Source: Flavobacterium anseongense | Lineage (GTDB): Bacteria; Bacteroidota; Bacteroidia; Flavobacteriales; Flavobacteriaceae | Direction of reading: 5' to 3' | NCBI RefSeq assembly: GCF_021608185.1 | Contig: NZ_JAKIHN010000007.1 | Location: forward strand, 140,054-204,053 | Length of the DNA stretch: 64,000 nt | Shown: piece by piece, positions 16,692-24,657 of the stretch | Position numbering within the stretch: the stretch's first letter is position 1 | Layout: each line of letters starts with the position of its first letter | Position numbers and translations under genes: made by a program | The notes under the pieces: generated by a model | What the model was told of the DNA's origin: nothing | Seen by the model: only the letters and a program-made list of their open reading frames with translations | The model's database searches: none

Positions 16692-19600
16692 CTACCTTTT
16701 TAATGTGAAGTGAGCCGTGAAGACTTTGCTCATTCCAACTGTTGGATAATCTTCACTATACTCAACTTTAAACCAGTAATCATCTGATGGCAATAAATGT
16801 CCGTTGTAAATTCCGTTCCATCCTTCGCCTGTAGGGCTGATTTGTTTGATTAACTTTCCGTATCTATCAAAGATAAATATTTTTGCAGAATCATTTAAAC
16901 CTACAATGTTCCATGTGTCGTGGTAACCATCTCCATTAGGCGTGAAATAATGTGGATAACCAATGATGTTTACTATTTTTATCAAATTTGTACAGCCATT
17001 GCTATCAGTTACTGTAACTCTATGTGGTCCTGGGGCTACATTGGTAAATATATTAGAGCTTTGCAACGGACCATCATCTAATGTATATAATAAGGTAGCA
17101 TTACCTCCAGTTACAAGAACTTCAACAGTTGCATTACTGTCAAAAGCTAAAGTTTGATTGGTATCGATAGTAAGTCCGGGGAATGATGCAACTACTACTG
17201 CTTGTGTCATTACCGATTTACATCCTGTAGCAGTGTTGGTTACCAATACTGAATAAGTTCCAGCCTCAGTTGCTTCGTAAGAACTGTCGACGGCTCCGCT
17301 AATTATTCCTCCATTGAAATACCATTCAAAATCGTATGTAGCATCGCTTAAATGGGTATCTAAAGTATAGGTTTGATAAGCAATATTTGTTGTTTCATTT
17401 ACACAAATTACACCATCATTCAAGTGAGGTTGCGGGGCAGGATTAACAGTTACAGTTATATTCAAAGAAGTTCCCGAACATCCATTAAAAGTTGGAATTA
17501 CATTATAAACTGCTGTTCCTACATTAGAAAATGCCGTTAAAATATCATTAATTGTATCTCCTGTACCTGGTTGGGCACCTGTAACATTTGTAGTATTCAC
17601 TGTCCATGCAAATGTTGTACCTGCAATACTTGGTGAAAGAGAAATATTTGGAGATTCACCACTACAAATAGTTGCTGCTGATGAACCAAAAACTTCTGGT
17701 GTTGGATTAACTGTTATAGTTACCGTTATTGGCGTTCCAGGACATCCATTGAACGATGGTGTGATAGTGTAATCAACCGTTCCTTGGACATTCCCAACAG
17801 TAGTTAATGTTTGTGCTATTGTATCTCCTGTTCCCGGTGAAGATCCAAAAATGCCAGTTTGTATAACGGTCCATGAGAACGTAGTTCCTGCGACTGTACT
17901 TGTCAAAGCGATATCTGTAGTTGATGCAGAACAAATAGATGTAGTTGCTGCATTAGCCGTTGCGACTGGAATAGGATTTACTTGAACTGTCACAATCAGT
18001 GGAGTACCCGGACAGCCTCCAACTAATGGGACTACTGAATATACAGCCTGACCTACGTTATTACTTGTTGCAGTTAGCACCTGAGCAATAGTATTTCCTG
18101 TTCCGCTGCTTGCTCCGGTAACGTTATTTTGAACCACATTCCAACTGAATGTTGTTCCCGCTACATTGCTGAATAATGTTATAGAAGTAGCACTTCCTGA
18201 ACAAATCGATTGCAATGTCGTTGAAGCTGTTACAACCGGAGTTGGATTTACATTTATGGTAATTTGAGTCACAGGCCCTTGGCACACTCCTTCATTAGCT
18301 CTAACAGAGTAAGTTGCAGAACCCGGAACTACGCCAGTAGCGGTAAGATTTTGAGAGATAATAGATCCGCTTCCTGCACTAGCTCCGGAAACACCAGATT
18401 GAGTTACAGTCCAGTTGAAAGTTGCTGTACTAATGTTGCTTGAAAGTGAGATTCCTGTTGGTTGCCCAGAACAAATAGTCGGTGAGGATACTACTGAATT
18501 AACCAATGGAATAGGAATAACTGTAACTACAACAGAACCCGTTTGTGCCTGACTACAAGCAGGGGTTCCTGAAGATACAATACTTATCAATTGGTAGGTT
18601 GTATCAGCCGTTAAATTACCTGTAGGTACAGAAGCTGTCCCTAAATTATTTAAAACAACTGTTTGGTTGGCCCCACTATTAATAGTATAAGTAACTGTTG
18701 CATTTGGGGTACCAGTAAAAGTGATTGCCGTTGATCCATTATAACAAACTGTTGTTGCTCCGGAAATAGTCACCGTTGGTAATGGATTTACTGTTATTGT
18801 AGCAGTAACTGGTAAGCCAGTACAACCACTAAACGGAGTGATGGTATAAACAACTGTTCCTGGAGTAGTTCCTGTTGCAGTTAAAACATCTGCTATAGTG
18901 TTCCCTGATGCTGATGATGCACCTGTTACATTGGTTTGAGTTGATGTCCAACTATAGGTAGTTCCAATAGCATTACTGGATAAGGCAATATTGGTAGTAT
19001 CTAGAGAACAAATAGTAGCCGTAACTGGAGTAGCTGTTGCTATTGGACGAGGATTAATAACAATGTTAGTGGTTGCTTGTACTTGTGAACATCCTGCAGT
19101 AGCAGCTAAGGTATAAGTTACTACATAAGCATTAGGTGTACTTGTACTTGGAGTAATAGCTCCAGTAGTGGCATTAATTGTTAATCCGGAAGTTGAGCTA
19201 TAGGTGCCTCCTGTATAGGCATTCGTACCCGTTAAAGTAACTGTTTGATCAGTGGTTAATGTAGTACAAAAAGGTGAGCCAGTGTAAGCTATTGTAGCAG
19301 TTGGTATTGCTGTAATTACAATACTAGTATTGGTTGGTACCGAAGCACATCCAGCACTTGCAGGTGCAGTATAGGTTACAGTATATGTTCCATTGGAGCT
19401 GGTACTAGGAGTGATGGCCCCAGTAGTAGAGTCAATAGTTAAGCCTGTTGTTGAACTGTATACTCCTCCAGTGTAAGCATCTGTCCCTGTTAAAGTAACT
19501 GCCTGACCAGTATTTAATGTAGTACAAAAAGGCGTCCCTGCGTAAGAGATTGCAGCAGTTGGTACTCTTGTAATAATCACATTCGTAGTTGTTTGTACTT

Positions 19601-22600
19601 GCGCACATCCTGCAGCTGCAGCAAGCGTATAGGTTACTACATAGTTTCCAGGAGTACTTGTGCTAGGAGTAATAGCTCCTGTGGTTGGATCGATTGTTAA
19701 ACCGGCTGTTGAGCTATAAGTACCTCCAGTGTAAGCTTCAGTTCCTGTTAAGGTAACTGCCTGTCCAGTAGTTAATGTTGTACAAAATGGTGTACCTATG
19801 TAAGAGATTGAAGCAGTTGGAGTTTTTGTAATAACAATGTTCGTAGTTGTTTGTATTTGCGCACAGCCCGAAGCGGCAGCAAGTGTATAGGTTACTACAT
19901 AGCTTCCTTGTGTACTTGTGCTTGGAGTAATTGCTCCGGTAGTGGCATCAATAGTAAGACCTGTCGTCGAGCTATAAGTACCTCCAGTGTATGCTGCTGT
20001 CCCTGTTAAAGTAACTGCTTGACCAGTAGTTAAAGTTGTACAGAAAGGTGTGCCAACATAAGAGATTGCAGCAGTTGGTACTCTTGTAATAACAACATTT
20101 GTGGTTGTTTGTACCTGTGAACATCCTGCAGCGGCAGCAAGGGTATAGGTTACTACATAGTTTCCAGGAGTACTTGTACTTGGAGTAATAGCTCCAGTAG
20201 TAGCATCAATTGTTAAACCTGTTGTTGAACTATAAGTTCCTCCAGTAAAAGCATCTGTACCTGTTAAGGTAACTGCTTGACCAGTAGTTAATGTTGTACA
20301 AAATGGTGTACCCGCGTAAGAGATTGAAGCAGTTGGAATTTTTGTAATAACAATATTTGTGGTTGTTGATACTTGTGAACATCCAGCGCTAGCAGGTGTG
20401 GTATAAGTTACCACATAGTTTCCTTGTGTACTTGTACTTGGAGTGATTGCTCCGGTAGTAGCATCGATTGTTAAACCAGCTGTTGAGCTATAAGTACCTC
20501 CAGTATATGCTGCTGTACCTGTTAAAGTAACTGTTTGACCAGTAGTTAATGTTGTACAAAATGGAGTCCCAGTATAAGATATTGCAGCAGTTGGTACTTG
20601 TGTAATAACAATAGAAGTAGTGGTTGAAACAGGCGTACATCCTGCGCCTCCGGATATGGTATAGGTTACTACATAGTTTCCGGGAGTACTCGTACTTGGA
20701 GTGACACCCCCAGTGGAAGCATTGATAGTTAAACCTGTTGTTGAACTGTATACTCCACCTGTGTAAGCTCCTGTTCCAGTTAAAGTAACTGCCTGATCGG
20801 TGGTTAATGTGTTACAAAAAGGTGTACCGGCATAGGTAATTGTTGCAGTTGGAGTTGCCTTAATTTCAACACTTCCGGTAACAGGAAATGCTCCACATCC
20901 TCCGCTCGCTGGAACCATATAGGTCACTACGTATGTACCAGAAGTACTTGTGCTTGGAGTAACTGCTCCAGTGGTTGCATCAATAGTTAATCCTGTTGTA
21001 GAGCTAAATGTACCTCCTGTGTAAGCACCTGTTCCTGTTAAGGTAACAGGCTGAGCCGCAGTTAAATTAGGGCAAAACGGAGATCCGGCATAACTAAAAG
21101 TAGCTGTTGGTGCAGCGGCAAAAGATAATGTTGCAGCAGCAGAAGTTAATCCACAGGCGTTACCAGGATTACTTATAACTACACGGTATTGATCACCGGT
21201 CATTAAAGGTGTGGCACCGGAAATTAATAAGGTATTAGTGGTAGCTCCCGAATAGGTTGCATTATTTGTAACATTAGTCCAAGTAACACCACCATCAGCT
21301 GAAAATTGCCATTGATATGTATTTCCACCACCATTATCTACTAAAGTTACTGTAGCGGTTTGTGCGGCGCAATTTGTAGTAAAATAGGGTTGTGTTGTAA
21401 TTGTTATTACAGCAAATGTGATATAGCTACTATTTGGAGCTGTATATCCATTTGTTCCGCTCGTAACTACTCCATTTGTGTTAACAGTTATAGGAGCATT
21501 TCCTAATAAACCGTCGCTATTTGGATCTGAAAAACCAGCTTCAATTACATCTTTACATCCATCATTATCACTATCTAATTCGATATAATTTTTTATTCCA
21601 TCAGAATCGGTATCAGCAACTGTGTAGTTTAAAGTCCCTGAATCTGTAGCTGTTTCTAAAGAATTTGAAAGTCCATTTGCCCCAAAACTGGCAGCAGCTC
21701 CATCTACAATTCCATTAGCATCTGCATCTGAGGCACTGCTTCCTGATTCTACTAAATCAAATATTCCATCATTATCACTATCTAAATCCAAATAATTTGC
21801 TATTCCGTCTGAATCAGAATCTGCAGGTACAAATCCAGTTCCAAAAGCATCTGATAAACCGTCGTTATTAGCATCAGTTGGAGTGTATGCAACAAAACTT
21901 GCGCCTTGTGCTTCAATAATGTCTGTAATCCCGTCATTATCGCTATCAATATCTAAATAATTTGGCACACCATCTAAATCTGAATCTTTTGGAACACAAG
22001 TGGCGATAAATTTAAAAGTAGAATTATTAGCAACTAGCGTTGATAAATTTTTGTGAGTGATACTAAAAGAGTTGGTTAAATAGCTTAAAAATTTAAAAGT
22101 TCCAGTTCCTGCGGCTAATGAAACAGAGCTGTTTAACCTAAATCGTATATCGAAAGAAGTAAAATTTGTTACACCGCTTTCAAAAACACCATCGTAATTG
22201 GTATCAATCAAAAGTTGATTTGTTGGATTTAAAACCGTAATACTTTTATTAACATCACAAGTAACAATATACTCCGATCTAGAGTTCATCAAATCACTTG
22301 CTGCTGCTGTGGCTACATATTCCATACTGAGAGATATAGGAGTAGCGAAATTCATTTTATAGGTCACCCAATTTGTATTTCCGGTAGGAATACTAGTAAC
22401 AAAACTACCATCAGCATTACCAACAAATGGAGTTGGATTTGCAGCAGCTGAAGTGGTAACAACTCCTGTAAATGCATTTGAATAGGTACCTACGGCTACT
22501 GTTCCTGAACTCGAATTAGAAGTATTAACCGGTTGATTGCCATAGGATTCAGTGCAATTTGTAATTCCATCATTATCGTCGTCGATATCTACATTGTCTG

Positions 22601-24293
22601 AAACTAAATCATTATCAACATTGGTTGGACAGTCACTAACCGGAATTAAATCGGAGGAAATTGCCGGACAACCTGCTGCATTCTGTCGGGTTACCTGATA
22701 ATATCCAGGTTGCGTTGGTGTATATGTATTTGCGGTCGAACTAGGAATAGGGGTTGTACTTCCATTAAAATACCATGCATACGTATCTGTTAGGGCAATT
22801 GGAGTTACATCTAGGATAACGTTTGGAATACAATTTCCTGTTGCGGCAGAAGCAGTAGTATAATTAATTTCCGGCTTGGTATCAAATCCTGAATAATAAC
22901 TTCCATAGGTTGCATTACTATCATTACCAAAATAAGAAACATAAACTTGATTCGTTGAGGTTATTTTTATATTTCCAGTTCTCCCTGTTAAAGTATATCT
23001 AACAAAAGCTGGAGATGTAGGTCCTGTAACAGGAACCGGAGTTGCTGTTACCGTAACATTATTTACTCTAACTATTGAGCCAGCAACAGTTACAATATTT
23101 ACATTTCCTGAAAAAGTTTGCGAACCAATTTTTTGAATTAATGGAATATTATCTACAACACTTGGAGTTGAGCAATTAATTGGAGGTACAAAAAACATAT
23201 TTTGATTTCCTAAATCTGTATTTCCTCCCATAGCCTGATAGCAAAAAACATTTTCTGTGGAAGTGACATATAAATTTCCATTTGTAAAATCACTACCATT
23301 ATACACATAATATTCACCTGCATTAAGAGTTGCAGTGGCTGTAGCATTCCCGTTTTTGAATATTTGAGTTCCATTTGTGTGTGCAACTACCAATACACGC
23401 TCTAAAGCGTTGCTTCCCAATCCTTTAACAAAAATATACTCTTTCCCGGTCTTTTCAACTGGCACGATTTGGTCAAACCCATAATCTTTACCTCTAAAGT
23501 CACCTGTGCTCGTGTCGGCCGGAATTCCCGCAGTATAACTGCATCCACCAAAAGAACCTGAATTTACCACAATGTTTTTATCAGATTCAATCAAGCCACC
23601 ATGTATAAAACTACTTCTAAAAACAGAAGTAGTATTTTCAAATGAAAAAATATAACTTTCATTTTTCTGTAGAGTTACTGAAATTGGTCCATTATATATT
23701 ACCCCATTTGTCATTGGGGTTCCAATGGCTAATGGATCACTTAGGGTAATGGTAACGTGTGTGTCGTTTTCTGTAGCAATGAAAGAGGCAAAATTTAAAA
23801 TGGAATCAAAATTACCAATAGGATTAAATTTATTCAGCATGCCTCCTAATCTAAATGTTTTTCCCATAGCACTTGTTCCTTTAGCTACAAGTCCGCCCGC
23901 TTGAGAACCACTATTTGATAATACTCTAATATTTGCATAAATTAAATCTGTAGCTTCAATTAGATATCCTTTATTTGTTAATAGGCCAATTGCAGTATTT
24001 GGAGTAAATAATTGAGAACTTCTACCTGTAGCTCCAGATGTAGTAGTGTTAATTGCATATTCAATAGGAATAGCATTAGTTACTGTTCTTGTAAATGGAA
24101 CTCCTCCAATTGGCGTAATGGTTACCGTTACAGGTGTAGTGTTGGGAGTTGAAATATATAAATATTGTTCACCCGGAGCCATTCCACTATTTGTTGCGGA
24201 AGTAATAGGTGGGATATAATGAATTCTACTAAATTGTGAATAACTTGTTGTATATAGAAATAAAACAAAAAGCAACGTAACTATCTTCTTCAT
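16692..24293 (-). CDS. Giant T9SS type B surface protein with IgGFc-binding-like head and tandem repeats
   Basis: This 2533-residue secreted protein has, in order: a Sec signal peptide (1-19); an IgGFc-binding-like domain (about 130-370, with GGMLNKFNP, ATENDTHVTITL, GSFGGCSYTAG and GKDYGFDQIVPVE); Ig-like text; thrombospondin type 3 calcium motifs (DxDxDG-type, about 560-920); an Ig-like domain; eight exact 86-residue repeats (about 1062-1749); about five PKD-like domains; and a gliding-motility type B C-terminal domain (YFTPNGDGYHDTWNI ... IFIFDRYGKLI ... GWNGIYNG, last 90 residues). It should be secreted by T9SS and displayed or released. Unlike the other adhesins here it has no porP partner, and it is divergent from one that has. 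Its promoter carries the shared palindromic operator. Confidence 0.93.
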   Translation of the reverse strand: MKKIVTLLFVLFLYTTSYSQFSRIHYIPPITSATNSGMAPGEQYLYISTPNTTPVTVTITPIGGVPFTRTVTNAIPIEYAINTTTSGATGRSSQLFTPNTAIGLLTNKGYLIEATDLIYANIRVLSNSGSQAGGLVAKGTSAMGKTFRLGGMLNKFNPIGNFDSILNFASFIATENDTHVTITLSDPLAIGTPMTNGVIYNGPISVTLQKNESYIFSFENTTSVFRSSFIHGGLIESDKNIVVNSGSFGGCSYTAGIPADTSTGDFRGKDYGFDQIVPVEKTGKEYIFVKGLGSNALERVLVVAHTNGTQIFKNGNATATATLNAGEYYVYNGSDFTNGNLYVTSTENVFCYQAMGGNTDLGNQNMFFVPPINCSTPSVVDNIPLIQKIGSQTFSGNVNIVTVAGSIVRVNNVTVTATPVPVTGPTSPAFVRYTLTGRTGNIKITSTNQVYVSYFGNDSNATYGSYYSGFDTKPEINYTTASAATGNCIPNVILDVTPIALTDTYAWYFNGSTTPIPSSTANTYTPTQPGYYQVTRQNAAGCPAISSDLIPVSDCPTNVDNDLVSDNVDIDDDNDGITNCTESYGNQPVNTSNSSSGTVAVGTYSNAFTGVVTTSAAANPTPFVGNADGSFVTSIPTGNTNWVTYKMNFATPISLSMEYVATAAASDLMNSRSEYIVTCDVNKSITVLNPTNQLLIDTNYDGVFESGVTNFTSFDIRFRLNSSVSLAAGTGTFKFLSYLTNSFSITHKNLSTLVANNSTFKFIATCVPKDSDLDGVPNYLDIDSDNDGITDIIEAQGASFVAYTPTDANNDGLSDAFGTGFVPADSDSDGIANYLDLDSDNDGIFDLVESGSSASDADANGIVDGAAASFGANGLSNSLETATDSGTLNYTVADTDSDGIKNYIELDSDNDGCKDVIEAGFSDPNSDGLLGNAPITVNTNGVVTSGTNGYTAPNSSYITFAVITITTQPYFTTNCAAQTATVTLVDNGGGNTYQWQFSADGGVTWTNVTNNATYSGATTNTLLISGATPLMTGDQYRVVISNPGNACGLTSAAATLSFAAAPTATFSYAGSPFCPNLTAAQPVTLTGTGAYTGGTFSSTTGLTIDATTGAVTPSTSTSGTYVVTYMVPASGGCGAFPVTGSVEIKATPTATITYAGTPFCNTLTTDQAVTLTGTGAYTGGVYSSTTGLTINASTGGVTPSTSTPGNYVVTYTISGGAGCTPVSTTTSIVITQVPTAAISYTGTPFCTTLTTGQTVTLTGTAAYTGGTYSSTAGLTIDATTGAITPSTSTQGNYVVTYTTPASAGCSQVSTTTNIVITKIPTASISYAGTPFCTTLTTGQAVTLTGTDAFTGGTYSSTTGLTIDATTGAITPSTSTPGNYVVTYTLAAAAGCSQVQTTTNVVITRVPTAAISYVGTPFCTTLTTGQAVTLTGTAAYTGGTYSSTTGLTIDATTGAITPSTSTQGSYVVTYTLAAASGCAQIQTTTNIVITKTPTASISYIGTPFCTTLTTGQAVTLTGTEAYTGGTYSSTAGLTIDPTTGAITPSTSTPGNYVVTYTLAAAAGCAQVQTTTNVIITRVPTAAISYAGTPFCTTLNTGQAVTLTGTDAYTGGVYSSTTGLTIDSTTGAITPSTSSNGTYTVTYTAPASAGCASVPTNTSIVITAIPTATIAYTGSPFCTTLTTDQTVTLTGTNAYTGGTYSSTSGLTINATTGAITPSTSTPNAYVVTYTLAATAGCSQVQATTNIVINPRPIATATPVTATICSLDTTNIALSSNAIGTTYSWTSTQTNVTGASSASGNTIADVLTATGTTPGTVVYTITPFSGCTGLPVTATITVNPLPTVTISGATTVCYNGSTAITFTGTPNATVTYTINSGANQTVVLNNLGTASVPTGNLTADTTYQLISIVSSGTPACSQAQTGSVVVTVIPIPLVNSVVSSPTICSGQPTGISLSSNISTATFNWTVTQSGVSGASAGSGSIISQNLTATGVVPGSATYSVRANEGVCQGPVTQITINVNPTPVVTASTTLQSICSGSATSITLFSNVAGTTFSWNVVQNNVTGASSGTGNTIAQVLTATSNNVGQAVYSVVPLVGGCPGTPLIVTVQVNPIPVATANAATTSICSASTTDIALTSTVAGTTFSWTVIQTGIFGSSPGTGDTIAQTLTTVGNVQGTVDYTITPSFNGCPGTPITVTITVNPTPEVFGSSAATICSGESPNISLSPSIAGTTFAWTVNTTNVTGAQPGTGDTINDILTAFSNVGTAVYNVIPTFNGCSGTSLNITVTVNPAPQPHLNDGVICVNETTNIAYQTYTLDTHLSDATYDFEWYFNGGIISGAVDSSYEATEAGTYSVLVTNTATGCKSVMTQAVVVASFPGLTIDTNQTLAFDSNATVEVLVTGGNATLLYTLDDGPLQSSNIFTNVAPGPHRVTVTDSNGCTNLIKIVNIIGYPHYFTPNGDGYHDTWNIVGLNDSAKIFIFDRYGKLIKQISPTGEGWNGIYNGHLLPSDDYWFKVEYSEDYPTVGMSKVFTAHFTLKR
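19047..21110 (-). repeat. Eight tandem 258-bp (86-codon) in-frame repeats
   Basis: The FC codon pair of GTPFCTTL recurs at 19265, 19523, 19781, 20039, 20297, 20555, 20813 and 21071, always exactly 258 bp apart. Each unit reads P-T-A-x-I-S-Y-x-G-T-P-F-C, then VTLTGT, YTGGTYSSTTGL, IDATTGAITPSTS, VVTYT. Central units are most alike and the outer ones more divergent, as expected for arrays growing by unequal exchange. Confidence 0.95.
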
Positions 24294-24304
24294 TTTTTAA
24301 ATAG

Positions 24305-24320
24305 ATTAATGCGCATTAAT
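24305..24320. promoter_or_regulatory. Perfect 16-bp palindrome in the adhesin leader
   Basis: ATTAATGCGCATTAAT is a perfect palindrome lying 12 bp upstream of the minus-strand start codon, inside the predicted 5' leader. It could be an operator or an RNA hairpin covering the ribosome landing site. Confidence 0.5.
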
Positions 24321-24336
24321 TAAACGATTAAGCTGA

Positions 24337-24352
24337 TTGCAATCGATTACAC
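24337..24352. promoter_or_regulatory. Operator-like palindrome O1 (AATCGATT family)
   Basis: On the minus strand it reads GTGTAATCGATTGCAA, fitting the LacI-family pattern TGnAAnCGnTTnCA in nearly all positions. It begins where the minus-strand -7 element ends, so it covers the predicted transcription start of the giant adhesin gene. Confidence 0.7.
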
Positions 24353-24381
24353 AAAATTAAAAAAATATTTTTATTCAGCAA
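24352..24381 (-). promoter_or_regulatory. Promoter of the 2533-residue adhesin gene
   Basis: On the minus strand, TTG (24379-24381), a 19-nt spacer and TAATTTTG (24352-24359) are an ideal Flavobacterium promoter. The operator O1 lies over the start point. Confidence 0.75.
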
Positions 24382-24483
24382 GAAATGTTTATAAATTTAT
24401 CAACAAAGACTATTTATAATTATACATGCAATAAAAAATTTACTAAAAAATTTTGTATTTAGTTTTTTTTATGAAAATTTAAA

Positions 24484-24504
24484 TATATTTGTAATCGATT
24501 GCAC
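24484..24504 (+). promoter_or_regulatory. Upstream promoter -7 element with operator O2
   Basis: TATATTTG (24484-24491) is a perfect -7 element. It runs directly into the palindrome TTGTAATCGATTGCAC (24489-24504), so a bound protein would cover the transcription start. It lies 154 bp before the start codon of the type B adhesin gene. Confidence 0.68.
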
Positions 24505-24528
24505 GAGTATATTTTTTTAAACTTTAAA

Positions 24529-24549
24529 TACTTTTGTAATCGATTGCAC
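24529..24549 (+). promoter_or_regulatory. Downstream promoter -7 element with operator O3
   Basis: TACTTTTG (24529-24536) followed by TTGTAATCGATTGCAC (24534-24549) repeats the O2 arrangement exactly 45 bp downstream. O2 and O3 are identical over 16 bases, although the flanking DNA differs. Confidence 0.68.
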
Positions 24550-24657
24550 AATTTTTTTATTATAAATAATATAGATTTTACAAGAGTTTCAAATCGCCTT
24601 AATACATTTTATATAATAGGTAAAGTAAATGCTTAAATTAATTCACAACATACAATT

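Noticed and set aside
19047..21110. Could the regular 258-bp repeats be a CRISPR or satellite array?
   Set aside because: The period is a multiple of three, there are no unique spacers, and the repeats are translated in frame within a protein with a signal peptide and sorting domain.
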